DNA of 64,000 nt, taken from Pantoea deleyi (lineage in GTDB: Bacteria; Pseudomonadota; Gammaproteobacteria; Enterobacterales; Enterobacteriaceae). Location: positions 2,356,001 to 2,420,000 of the forward strand of contig NZ_CP071405.1 in NCBI RefSeq assembly GCF_022647325.1, in the 5' to 3' direction. The stretch's first letter is position 1, and the number at the start of each line of letters is the position of its first letter. Shown here one piece after another: positions 53,144-61,164 of this stretch. Position numbers and translations under genes: made by a program. The notes beneath the pieces were generated by a model. That model did not search any database and had not been told where the DNA came from. It was given only the letters and a program-made list of their open reading frames with translations.

Positions 53144-54088
53144 TTATTCTCCTGCGCAGAGGCGCACTGCGTGATTCACCACGCTGCTGGCATCAATGCC
53201 ATGACGGGCGCGGGTAGCGGCGCGATCGCCTGCAATCGCGTATTCACCATCCGCGATGCCCAGCCGTAACAGCCGGATGCCGCAGCCGCCCTCAGCCAGC
53301 ACTTCGGCCACCAGGCTGCCGACACCGCCATTGACGTTATGCTCTTCCACGGTGATCACCGCTGGATAGTGGTTTAGCAGGTTGCGTAACTGTTGGGTAT
53401 CGCAGGGTCGGATTGATGGAACCGCGATCACACCGGCTGAAATTCCCTGTTCAGCCAGTTGCTCTGCGGCGTGAACCACCTCGTGAACCGTGGAGCCCAT
53501 CGCCACCAGCGCGATGTCACGGCCTTCGCGCAGTTCGTCGATAGCACCCGGCCTGAAGCGGTAGTGTTCATCATGCAGCTGCGGCAGCTCTTTGCCATCC
53601 AGACGGATGTAGACCGGGCCGACATGATCCAGGGCGTAATCGATAATCTGACGACACTCCAGCGGGCAGGACGGCGCATAGATCTCGATGTTGCCAAAGC
53701 CGCGCATCACAGCAATGTCATCAAGGCTGTGGTGGGTGCTGGCCAGCGGGCCATAGCTGGCACCGGCGTTGAGACCGAACAGTTTGACGTTGGTGTTGTT
53801 GTAGCAGACGTCCACTTTTACCTGCTCATTGGCGCGGGAAACCAGAAAAGGCGCGGCGTTACAGGTCACCGCGACCTTACCGCCCAGCGCCAGGCCTGCT
53901 GCCGTGCCGACCAGCGTCTGCTCGGCGATGCCGACGTTAATCAGCCGATCGGGAAAGGCCTTGATAAAGGGCGCGATTTTAGCGGTTGAGGTGGAGTCCG
54001 CGACCACCGGCACCAGATCCACCCCGCGATTCACGGCATCGATAAATGCCGTGACCATGACGCTGGCTAAATGTTGTGCATTACTCAT
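53144..54088 (-). CDS. Transketolase, C-terminal subunit
   Basis: 314 residues covering the pyrimidine-binding and C-terminal domains: VPVVADSTSTAKIAPF, NVGIAEQTLVGTAAGLALGG (catalytic Glu in IAEQ), TVEEHNVNGGVGSLVAEVLA. It overlaps the N-terminal subunit gene by 8 bases, so the two are made together and assemble to one transketolase. Split enzymes of this kind usually serve specialised sugar pathways beside the housekeeping one-chain transketolase. Confidence 0.93.
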   Translation of the reverse strand: MSNAQHLASVMVTAFIDAVNRGVDLVPVVADSTSTAKIAPFIKAFPDRLINVGIAEQTLVGTAAGLALGGKVAVTCNAAPFLVSRANEQVKVDVCYNNTNVKLFGLNAGASYGPLASTHHSLDDIAVMRGFGNIEIYAPSCPLECRQIIDYALDHVGPVYIRLDGKELPQLHDEHYRFRPGAIDELREGRDIALVAMGSTVHEVVHAAEQLAEQGISAGVIAVPSIRPCDTQQLRNLLNHYPAVITVEEHNVNGGVGSLVAEVLAEGGCGIRLLRLGIADGEYAIAGDRAATRARHGIDASSVVNHAVRLCAGE

Positions 54089-54911
54089 CTTTCAGTTCCT
54101 CCAGTGCCAGTGCAATCTCTTCGCCTTTCGGCACCCGGTGATGCCATTCGGCTTTACTCTGGATAAAGGAGACGCCAAAGCCTTTTTCGGTATGGGCGAC
54201 GATCACCTGGGGTTTGCCGTTCTGCGGCAGGTTTTCCAGGGTGCTGACCACAGCGGCCATGTCGTTGCCGTTGCACTCCGTCACCTCCAGACCGAAGGCG
54301 CGCCATTTTTCCGGCAAAGGATCGGTATTCATGATGTCGCGGGTCGGCCCGGCCAGCTGCAGCTTGTTTTTGTCGTTGATGATAATCAGGTTGTCGAGGC
54401 CGTAATGGGCAGCCACCAGCGCCGCTTCCCAGTTGCTGCCCTCAGCCAGCTCGCCGTCGCCGGTGACAACAAAGATGCGACGCGAACTGTTATCTTTTTT
54501 CGCCGCGATAGCGAGGCCCACCGCCACCGGCAGGCCGTGTCCCAGCGCACCGGTGTTCAGCTCAACGCCTGGCGTTTTCTGTCGCACCGGATGCCCCGGC
54601 AGAGATGAGTCGGCGTGCTGATAGGTTGCCAGCCAGTCGGTGGGAAAGTAACCCGCTTCGGCCAGTACGCAGTAGTAGCCACCGACCGCGTGCCCTTTTG
54701 ACTGGATGTAGATGTCGCGCCGGGCGTCATCGCTACGATCCGCTGCACAGTTCAGAATACGGAAATAGAGTGCGGTGAGGATCTCAACCTGCGAGAGATC
54801 GGCGCCGGTGTGGCCGCCCGCCGGGCTGCCCGCATTAAGCTGGATAATACGGCGGCGGATGGCGCGTGCCCGGCGCTCCAGGTCCGCGACCGGGAGATTG
54901 AAAGGATTCAT
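54081..54911 (-). CDS. Transketolase, N-terminal (thiamine-diphosphate) subunit
   Basis: 276 residues. The thiamine-diphosphate motif runs GDGELAEGSNWEAALVAAHY to NLIIINDKNKLQLAG; GHTGADLSQVEILTALYFRI and NTGALGHGLPVAVGLAIAAK are also typical. First gene of the operon; its start lies 28 bases from the nearest operator-like palindrome, in line with direct control by the divergent SorC-type regulator. Confidence 0.94.
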   Translation of the reverse strand: MNPFNLPVADLERRARAIRRRIIQLNAGSPAGGHTGADLSQVEILTALYFRILNCAADRSDDARRDIYIQSKGHAVGGYYCVLAEAGYFPTDWLATYQHADSSLPGHPVRQKTPGVELNTGALGHGLPVAVGLAIAAKKDNSSRRIFVVTGDGELAEGSNWEAALVAAHYGLDNLIIINDKNKLQLAGPTRDIMNTDPLPEKWRAFGLEVTECNGNDMAAVVSTLENLPQNGKPQVIVAHTEKGFGVSFIQSKAEWHHRVPKGEEIALALEELKDE

Positions 54912-54939
54912 ACACTACCTCTGAATTTTAAGTCGGTTG

Positions 54940-54953
54940 TGAATATATATTCA
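54940..54953. promoter_or_regulatory. Operator palindrome 1 (SorC-type regulator)
   Basis: TGAATATATATTCA, a perfect 14-bp palindrome just upstream of the first transketolase gene. Identical to the copy at 55268-55281. Confidence 0.72.
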
Positions 54954-55267
54954 ACGTGGGTAAAAAAAATCCGTCGCGAAAACAGGCCTGGTGACCTTAC
55001 TCCTTCTCTTCATGTTGAGGCGGCGCTGCTGCTGAGCCTTCTGCCGTCTGCCTGACTCAGCATCTTGACGCTGCTTCTTCCCCGGTTAACGCCTTTCTGT
55101 TTACCGCCTTCATTGCCGCGGATCCGATCGGCGTAACGATCCTATGCCCATTGTGGCAACCACCCGCGGCGAAAACGGGGGTGCCAATAAGCGATTCCTG
55201 CCTGACGGTTAAGTGCCCGGGGCAATCTGCCGGTACTGTTCTGTCAGCGCAATTCACTTTCTCTGCC

Positions 55268-55281
55268 TGAATATATATTCA
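55268..55281. promoter_or_regulatory. Operator palindrome 2 (SorC-type regulator)
   Basis: Second exact copy of TGAATATATATTCA, about 155 bases upstream of the regulator gene. The pair could support looping by a tetrameric repressor. Confidence 0.7.
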
Positions 55282-55379
55282 AGTACGATTTTATATGCAT
55301 AATGACTATGCGCCTGCGCAGCGGCGGCGTCCAATGGACGATCGTCAAAAAGCGAAAACGATCACAAATTAGCCTGCAT

Positions 55380-55395
55380 TGTGATTTTGATCATC
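55380..55395. promoter_or_regulatory. CRP-like site in front of the regulator gene
   Basis: TGTGATTTTGATCATC has a perfect left half of the CRP consensus and three of five matches in the right half. It lies about 40 bases upstream of the start codon. Fits catabolite control, but weak. Confidence 0.35.
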
Positions 55396-55436
55396 CTGGT
55401 TAACAATACCGGGCAGAGTCAGAGAGGGAAAAACCG

Positions 55437-56393
55437 ATGGCAAAACAGGACGAACAGCGACTGATGGTAAAGATTGCCACCCTTTACTATGTCGAAGGGC
55501 TGAAGCAGTCGGAGATTGCGCAGTCGCTCACCCTATCGCAGTCGTTTGTCTCACGCATACTTAACCGCAGCGTGAAAGAGGGGGTGGTCAAAATCAGCGT
55601 GGTGCCACCGGCGAATGTCTATCCGGAGCTGGAAAAAGCGATCGAGCAGACCTACACCCTGCCGCAGGCAATTGTGGTGGAGGTGCCGGATCAGGCCTCG
55701 CCGCTGCAGATCAAGCAGGCGATTGGGTCAGCCGCCGCCCACTATCTGGAAACCCGGCTGCGCAACGATGAGCTGATTGGCATCTCCTCCTGGAGCGGCA
55801 CGATCCGGGCGATGGTGGATGCGCTGCATCCGCTGAACAGCGCCTGTAAAGGGGTGATTCAGCTGCTGGGCGGCGTGGGCGCGAACGGCAACGTCCAGGC
55901 GACGATCCTGACGCAGAATCTGGCGGCACTGCTCAACTGCCCCGCCTGGCTGCTGCCCTCGCAGTCGATCGAGCATTCCGTCAGCGATCGCCAGCGGCTC
56001 TCGGCCAACGCCGAGGTGGCCGAGGTGCTGAGCAAGTTTGATCAGGTCGATCTGGCGATTGTTGGCATTGGCGATCTTGAACCGTCGGCCCTGCTGCGGA
56101 ATTCAGGCAACTACTACGACGGCGGGATGTTACAGACGCTGGCGGCGCGCGGCGCGGTGGGCGATATCTGCCTGCACTATTTCGACGCCTGCGGTCAGCC
56201 GGTGCTGAAAGATGAAGAAGATCCGGTGATCGGGATGGAGCTGGCGCAGGTGAAACGCTGTCCGCAGGTGGTCGGGCTGGCGGGCGGACGGGAAAAAGCC
56301 CAGGCCATCCGCGGGGCGCTGCTGGGCGGTTACATCAACGTGCTGATCGTCGATTATCCTACGGCGCGGCTGCTGCTCACGCCGCAGGCATAA
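55437..56393 (+). CDS. SorC/DeoR-type sugar-binding transcriptional regulator
   Basis: 318 residues. The N-terminal helix-turn-helix is at about 21-45 (KQSEIAQSLTLSQSFVSRIL). The effector-binding domain follows from about 60, with NDELIGISSWSGTIRAMVDA, VIQLLGGVGANGNVQATILT and VGLAGGREKAQAIRGALLGG. SorC family proteins are tetrameric and respond to phosphorylated sugars. It is divergent from the transketolase/kinase operon and is the likely owner of the two palindromes. An AGAGAGGGAAAAACC ribosome site precedes the ATG. Confidence 0.9.
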   Translation: MAKQDEQRLMVKIATLYYVEGLKQSEIAQSLTLSQSFVSRILNRSVKEGVVKISVVPPANVYPELEKAIEQTYTLPQAIVVEVPDQASPLQIKQAIGSAAAHYLETRLRNDELIGISSWSGTIRAMVDALHPLNSACKGVIQLLGGVGANGNVQATILTQNLAALLNCPAWLLPSQSIEHSVSDRQRLSANAEVAEVLSKFDQVDLAIVGIGDLEPSALLRNSGNYYDGGMLQTLAARGAVGDICLHYFDACGQPVLKDEEDPVIGMELAQVKRCPQVVGLAGGREKAQAIRGALLGGYINVLIVDYPTARLLLTPQA

Positions 56394-56399
56394 TGGCGA

Positions 56400-57029
56400 T
56401 CAGATGGTGCGGTAGGCGGTCGTGACTTTCCACAGATAGCGCGGGGCCTGCGCCGCCGGATGCTTGTTCTGCACATGCTGATAGAACTCATCGGGGGACA
56501 TCGCATTGATCATCGCAATCGCCCGATCGCGGTCGCGGGAAAAGGTCCGCAGCAGCGCACCGGCGCCATTCGCATAGGAGACGATGGTGGCGTAGCGCAG
56601 CGTCAGGGGATCGCGGATGCCCGAGAGCGCAGAGTCCTGCAGGATGCGGATATAGGCGGTGCCGATATCGATATTTTTAGCGGGATCGCGCAGCTCGGCA
56701 TTGGAGGGCTGTCCGCGACGGCCCAGGGTGCGATAGACCTCGCGCCCGGCGGTTGAGGCTTTAATCTGCATCAGCCCTACCGCGTTGGAGCGGCTGACGA
56801 CGCCCGGATTTCCACCTGATTCGACACTGATAATGGCGCTGATTAACTTCTCATCAACGCCATAATGACTGGCGGCATCTTCGGTAAACATGGCCCATGT
56901 GCCATTGACGCTGGACGGCGGTGCCTGAGTTAACGGCGTGTTGCGCTGCTTAACGATCTGATGCGGTGGCTCGCTGGAACAGCCGGTCAGGAGTAACGCT
57001 GAGAGTATAAGGTGTCGGATTTTCAGCAA
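56400..57029 (-). CDS. emtA: EmtA/MltE, membrane-bound endo-lytic murein transglycosylase
   Basis: 209 residues with lipoprotein signal LILSALLLTGC. SLT domain: HYGVDEKLISAIISVESGGN (catalytic Glu in SVESGG), SNAVGLMQIKAST, IDIGTAYIRILQ and SYANGAGALLRTFS. It cleaves glycan strands internally from the outer membrane side. It is divergent from ldcA, as in E. coli, which helps the assignment. Confidence 0.93.
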   Translation of the reverse strand: MLKIRHLILSALLLTGCSSEPPHQIVKQRNTPLTQAPPSSVNGTWAMFTEDAASHYGVDEKLISAIISVESGGNPGVVSRSNAVGLMQIKASTAGREVYRTLGRRGQPSNAELRDPAKNIDIGTAYIRILQDSALSGIRDPLTLRYATIVSYANGAGALLRTFSRDRDRAIAMINAMSPDEFYQHVQNKHPAAQAPRYLWKVTTAYRTI

Positions 57030-57190
57030 TTTTTCGTCTCTTCGCTGTGGTGGCGAATGCTATCATACCCAGACAGCCCGGGAGCAAAATTACCGTTTAT
57101 CCTAAATGCACTAAAATCTGGCGCGTACCGTGACATCAGCGGCGCTTTTCGCCATCATCGCGGTAAATCAGGTGCTAACAGCAGGAAAGT

Positions 57191-58117
57191 ATGATGATTT
57201 CACGTTCAGTCCGTCTTATCTCCCCCTCCGGTTACTGCCACAATCAGCCTGCGGCGCTGCAGGGCATCGCGCGGCTGCGCGCGGCAGGCCATCAGGTTGA
57301 AAACGAGCAGGTGATCACCCGCCGCTTTCAGCGCTTTGCCGGAACGGATGCGGAGAGACTGGCGGATATTAACCAGCTTGCCAGCCTCGCGACGCTGCCC
57401 GACGTGGTGCTGGCCGTGCGCGGCGGCTATGGCGCCAGCCGGCTGCTGGCCTCGATTGACTACACGGGCCTGCAACGCCGTCTGCTGAATCAGCCGCTGG
57501 CGCTGTGCGGTCACAGCGACTTCACCGCGGTTCAACTGGCGCTGCTGGCGCAGGTGGGCCTGATCACCTTCAGCGCCCCGATGCTGGCCGGTAATTTCGG
57601 TGCCGCGACCTTATCCGAATTTACCCTTCACCACTTCTGGCAGGCATTGACATCCCCGACATTTGAGGTGAAATGGCAAAGCGAAACGCCGGATGAAGGT
57701 GAATGGCAGGGCACGTTGTGGGGCGGCAATCTGGCGATGATCTGCTCTCTGATCGGCACCCCCTGGATGCCACAGTTCGATAATGGCATTCTGGTGATCG
57801 AAGATGTGAATGAGCATCCGTTCCGCATTGAACGTATGCTGATTCAGCTGGAGCAGAGCGGCATTCTGGCGCGTCAGCGGGCGATCGTCACCGGCAGTTT
57901 TACCAGCACGGCGCTGTCAGACTATGACAATGGCTTTGACTTCAGCACCGTCTGGCAGCGGCTGCGCGACACCACCGGTCTGCCGGTCATCTCCGATCTG
58001 GCTTTCGGTCATGACACGGATACCGTAACGCTGCCGCTGGGCGCACGCGCAGAGTTAGCCGTCCGTCACGGGCAGGCGCAGATTCAGGTAACCGGGCACC
58101 CCGTCCTGCGGGAATAG
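57191..58117 (+). CDS. ldcA: LdcA, murein tetrapeptide LD-carboxypeptidase
   Basis: 308 residues, family S66. Motifs: LAVRGGYGASRLLASIDY, LCGHSDFTAVQLALL (Ser nucleophile), LVIEDVNEHPFRIERMLIQL (Glu) and DLAFGHDTDTVTLPLG (His). It removes the terminal D-Ala from tetrapeptides in cytoplasmic peptidoglycan recycling. AGGA precedes the first of two adjacent ATG codons. Next to emtA. Confidence 0.94.
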   Translation: MMISRSVRLISPSGYCHNQPAALQGIARLRAAGHQVENEQVITRRFQRFAGTDAERLADINQLASLATLPDVVLAVRGGYGASRLLASIDYTGLQRRLLNQPLALCGHSDFTAVQLALLAQVGLITFSAPMLAGNFGAATLSEFTLHHFWQALTSPTFEVKWQSETPDEGEWQGTLWGGNLAMICSLIGTPWMPQFDNGILVIEDVNEHPFRIERMLIQLEQSGILARQRAIVTGSFTSTALSDYDNGFDFSTVWQRLRDTTGLPVISDLAFGHDTDTVTLPLGARAELAVRHGQAQIQVTGHPVLRE

Positions 58118-58139
58118 CGCACGTTTCAGGAGATCGACA

Positions 58140-58802
58140 TTGAAGCCGTTGTATGACGATTTGTGGATCTCAACCCCGGAGTTTCCGGTGGAAGATGCCG
58201 TTAACGACCTGATGATGCATGGATTTATGCTGCGTCATCCACGCGGCAACCTGCTGATTGGCCGGGTTGAAAACCTGCTCGATCACGAGGTGCTGGCCGA
58301 CAGCGGCGGCGTAATCCGTCACTATCTGACCCACTGGCACGAGTCGGCGCCGGGAACAGCGGTGATCCAGCAGCGCTTCAGCAGCGCGCTTTACTGCCAC
58401 AGCCGGTCGCTGGGCCCGATCAGCCGTTTTGCTGAGCCGGACGACACCTTCACCCTGCCGGAGACGCACTTCGGGGATTTTCATCTGTTGCCGACACCCG
58501 GCCACACGCCGGGCAGCGCCAGCTATCTCTATACGTCGCCGCTGGGCATGACCTATCTGTTTGTGGGCGATACGGTGACGTGCGCGCATGACCAGTGGAT
58601 CACCGTACTGGTGCCGGACAGCAATCCGGCGGAACTGAGCCAGACGCTGGAATTCTACCGCTCGCTGCGGCCTGACGTCGTGCTGATGAGCACCACGCGC
58701 GGGCATCTCTCCTGGAAAACGGTCACGCTGCAGAGCTGGCTGGCGGCGATCGATGAAGCCGAGCAGCACCCGCTGGATCTGCGCCAGCAGCCGCTGTTCT
58801 GA
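58140..58802 (+). CDS. Metallo-beta-lactamase-fold protein with degenerate metal motif
   Basis: 220 residues from a TTG at 58140 with AGGAG 7 bases ahead; there is no ATG at this position. The MBL landmarks are present: LTHWHESAPG where HxHxDH is expected (the Asp-His is missing), PTPGHTPGSASYLY and YLFVGDTVTC. The altered first motif suggests reduced or different metal binding. Function unknown; possible hydrolase or pseudo-enzyme. It starts 22 bases after ldcA and may share its transcript. Confidence 0.75.
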   Translation: MKPLYDDLWISTPEFPVEDAVNDLMMHGFMLRHPRGNLLIGRVENLLDHEVLADSGGVIRHYLTHWHESAPGTAVIQQRFSSALYCHSRSLGPISRFAEPDDTFTLPETHFGDFHLLPTPGHTPGSASYLYTSPLGMTYLFVGDTVTCAHDQWITVLVPDSNPAELSQTLEFYRSLRPDVVLMSTTRGHLSWKTVTLQSWLAAIDEAEQHPLDLRQQPLF

Positions 58803-59216
58803 TCACAGCTCTTTGGTCAGATAGTGACGCTGATGATGCAGGATATAGTTTCCCAGCGTGAGCCGCAGGGTGTAGCCGAGCTTTTCATAAAAAGGGCGCG
58901 CCTGAAAACTGGCGGTATCCACCTGCGCATAGCGGCATCCCCGCCGCTGCGCCTCCTGCTCCGCCGCCTGCATCAGCTGACTGCCTACCCCCTGACCGCG
59001 TAACCTTTCACTGACCCAGAGCATATCAATCCGCAGCCAGCTACCGGTGGTGGAACCGGTCAGCCCGGCCAGCTTCCGGCCCTGCTCGTCCCGGATAAAG
59101 ACGCCGATCGCGCGGATTTCATCGACGTCGAAGAAGTGGCTGTTATGCGCCTTGAGGCCCAGCCTGACCTCATCCAGATCCTGCGTGGTGACATTATCGG
59201 TAATCTCAGGTTGCAT
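58803..59216 (-). CDS. GNAT-family N-acetyltransferase
   Basis: 137 residues. The acetyl-CoA loop is SERLRGQGVGSQLMQAAEQE; DTASFQARPFYEKLGYTLRL closes the domain. GNAT enzymes acetylate amines of small molecules or proteins. Substrate unknown. The stop directly follows the end of the convergent MBL gene. Confidence 0.88.
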   Translation of the reverse strand: MQPEITDNVTTQDLDEVRLGLKAHNSHFFDVDEIRAIGVFIRDEQGRKLAGLTGSTTGSWLRIDMLWVSERLRGQGVGSQLMQAAEQEAQRRGCRYAQVDTASFQARPFYEKLGYTLRLTLGNYILHHQRHYLTKEL

Positions 59217-59229
59217 AACAGGCTCCCGG

Positions 59230-59613
59230 TTAAGAATCGGAACGCTGACGGTCGTCGTAACGCTCCAGGCTCAGCGCATCCACATCACGTTTTTCGCTGC
59301 GGTTGCAGGGCAGAAGTTTATCGCTGTCGCGATAGACGAAGAAGATCTCCTCGCTGCGCTGATTCACGATCAACTGGTCACCATTGCGAAAACGGGTAAT
59401 CGCGACCGGGTCGCCCGCCTCCAGCTTTGTGCGCTGCTGACCGGCGGCAATCTGGAAATGGTTGTCCGGCCACATTACGGTGGTTAAGCCATATTCGGCG
59501 CGCGAAACGGTCATGGTCGCCCGGCCGGGACAGTGAAGCTGAAATTCGGTTTCGCTCCAGGCGGGGGCGCTGTGACAGGCCAGCAGGCCCAGGGCAATCA
59601 ATGCTGCCTTCAT
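59230..59613 (-). CDS. Small exported protein of unknown function
   Basis: 127 residues starting MKAALIALGLLACHSAPAWS, a signal peptide with cleavage near AWSE. Two Cys in the mature part (LHCPGRA, LLPCNRS) could bridge. Predicted beta-rich. It lies 13 bases upstream of the GNAT gene on the same strand. No family recognised. Confidence 0.7.
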   Translation of the reverse strand: MKAALIALGLLACHSAPAWSETEFQLHCPGRATMTVSRAEYGLTTVMWPDNHFQIAAGQQRTKLEAGDPVAITRFRNGDQLIVNQRSEEIFFVYRDSDKLLPCNRSEKRDVDALSLERYDDRQRSDS

Positions 59614-59756
59614 ACTGTGTCTCCGCTGATTTTACTGAGAATTTTTTAGCTTAACACATCAGGGGACAAGGGCGAGCGGCGGGATCGTCATCATTAAGAC
59701 CACGGAAAGCTGGGTTCAGCCTGCGAAAAAGCTGAAAGTTGAGGAAATGTAAAGTA

Positions 59757-59795
59757 TATCCGGCCAGCGCAACAGGCTGCCGCGCAGGCCGGATA
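59757..59795 (-). terminator. Stem-loop behind the 60-residue gene
   Basis: TATCCGGCC-A-GCGC and GCGC-A-GGCCGGATA (plus-strand letters) give a 13-bp stem with one mismatch, 5 bases beyond the stop at 59800. Little T-run follows. It is a terminator or REP-like element. Confidence 0.55.
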
Positions 59796-59799
59796 GCGG

Positions 59800-59982
59800 T
59801 TATTCAGCTGCCACCTCTGCGGCCACTAACATCAGGGCCAGCCCGGCATTTTCGCCATCATAAGCCTGCATCGCGGCGCGGATATCGGCGGAACAAGCAA
59901 TCACCTGTTGCTTCTTATCGGCTTCTAACTGATCAATCGCGTGACGAATAATCATTAGACTTGCTTCTTCTTCTTTCATCAT
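59800..59982 (-). CDS. Small acidic helical protein of unknown function
   Basis: 60 residues starting MMKEEEASLMIIRHAIDQLE, and ending GLALMLVAAEVAAE. All helical, acidic, no signal peptide. CAGGG stands before the double ATG, and a stem-loop follows the stop, so it is probably a real single-gene unit. Family not recognised. Confidence 0.6.
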   Translation of the reverse strand: MMKEEEASLMIIRHAIDQLEADKKQQVIACSADIRAAMQAYDGENAGLALMLVAAEVAAE

Positions 59983-60192
59983 TTATCCCTGGATTTGCCT
60001 AAGCGGTGCGCAAAGAAGCCAAGAATACCGTTTATTGCCAGGCAAAGTCACCCCTTTACATTCCTGTTGCTTAACGATTAAACAAATCACAAACAGGAAG
60101 CGTAACGGAAAATGCTATAATTGGGTAATAAGGGGCGCAGGCGCGTGATGGTGCACCAGCCGACGCCCAGGGATTGAAGCAGGTAGAAAATC

Positions 60193-60522
60193 ATGATGCG
60201 ACTCAGCATGTTAATCCTCATCGCGATGCTTACTGGATGTTCATCTGGCCCGAAAGGGGTGGAATGTCCGGGTGAGGTTTCCACAATTTATGGACAGCCG
60301 ATGGGGCAGACCCGCGCGGTGATTTTCGACCTGGTTAACGCCTTTACCGTCACCCGCGACAACGTCAGCGTGGAGAGTGGCCCGCTGCAGTCGCTGGATC
60401 GGTTTAAATATGTTCCCTCCGCCGTGACGCGTGAAGGCTATTATGCTCAGCGCCTGTCCGACCATCAGTTCCGCCTGATCAACCCCTGGCAGGACACTCA
60501 GATCACCTGGACCTGCCCATAA
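60193..60522 (+). CDS. Small lipoprotein of unknown function
   Basis: 109 residues with lipobox MLILIAMLTGC. The mature part is CSSGPKGVECPGEVSTIYGQ and ends in QDTQITWTCP; two further Cys could bridge. AGCAGG precedes the ATG pair. Single gene. No family recognised. Confidence 0.72.
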   Translation: MMRLSMLILIAMLTGCSSGPKGVECPGEVSTIYGQPMGQTRAVIFDLVNAFTVTRDNVSVESGPLQSLDRFKYVPSAVTREGYYAQRLSDHQFRLINPWQDTQITWTCP

Positions 60523-60583
60523 GGGATGAATCCTGCTGCCAGATCGTTTATTGTCAGGAAACGTCAAGCAGCAGGTCTCCCCG

Positions 60584-61141
60584 ATGGAAAAGCGTCTCGA
60601 TAACAACGGTTATATCGACTTCCCCTTCCCCGCTACCCGCAACGCGGATGGCTCTGTGAATCCCTGTGGTTTCGATCTGACCCTGGAAACGGACCGTCTT
60701 GAGGAGATTCGGGTGCTGAACCGGTCGGTGAATCTCCGGCGACTGGTTGAGGAGATCAACCTGCAGGAGGGGCTGTTTATGACGCTGGCCTGCGACTGGC
60801 AGCAGCAGGCCGATGCGGTCTGTGGCTTTATCGATGTCGCTTTCCGGCCGGAATTGCCGCATCACGGTCACGAGGAGGCGTTACAGCTGGAAGCGCAGTT
60901 TAACCGCTATCTGGCCGGGCAGGAGAAACAGCATCAGATGCCCGCCGACGCCCTGGTGAACTATGCCCGTTCGGTTCTCGACTGGAGCTGGTCGCCGCTG
61001 CGCCAGCGTCAGCGCGACTATGAAAAGATCACCATCCAGTTCTACTGTCCACAGGCTGAGGATGCCGAATGGTGCTTCGACCATCTGCGTCACTTTCTGG
61101 TCAGCGTCTACCCGGCCTGCATTGCCGCCCGATCACTCTGA
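60584..61141 (+). CDS. Hypothetical cytoplasmic protein
   Basis: 185 residues from MEKRLDNNGYIDFPFPATRN; a TTG at 60551 would add 11 residues. No signal peptide or TM helix; three conserved-looking Cys (NPCGFDL, LACDW, FYCPQAEDAEWCFDHL). Family unknown. It lies 23 bases before the exported Ppx/GppA-like gene and may be co-transcribed with it. Confidence 0.7.
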   Translation: MEKRLDNNGYIDFPFPATRNADGSVNPCGFDLTLETDRLEEIRVLNRSVNLRRLVEEINLQEGLFMTLACDWQQQADAVCGFIDVAFRPELPHHGHEEALQLEAQFNRYLAGQEKQHQMPADALVNYARSVLDWSWSPLRQRQRDYEKITIQFYCPQAEDAEWCFDHLRHFLVSVYPACIAARSL

Positions 61142-61164
61142 ACCCTTTTATCCCTGGAGTCGCC

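Larger units (their letters stand above)
54912..55436. promoter_or_regulatory. Divergent control region of the transketolase/kinase operon and its regulator
   Basis: A 525-base gene-free stretch. It contains two identical palindromes 328 bases apart (described separately), AT-rich tracts beside each, and a CRP-like half site near the regulator start. Only weak chance frames lie between the palindromes. Confidence 0.7.

Noticed and set aside
54978..55257. Short frames between the two SorC-type palindromes
   Set aside because: No start signals or coherent product; the region is better read as regulatory DNA.
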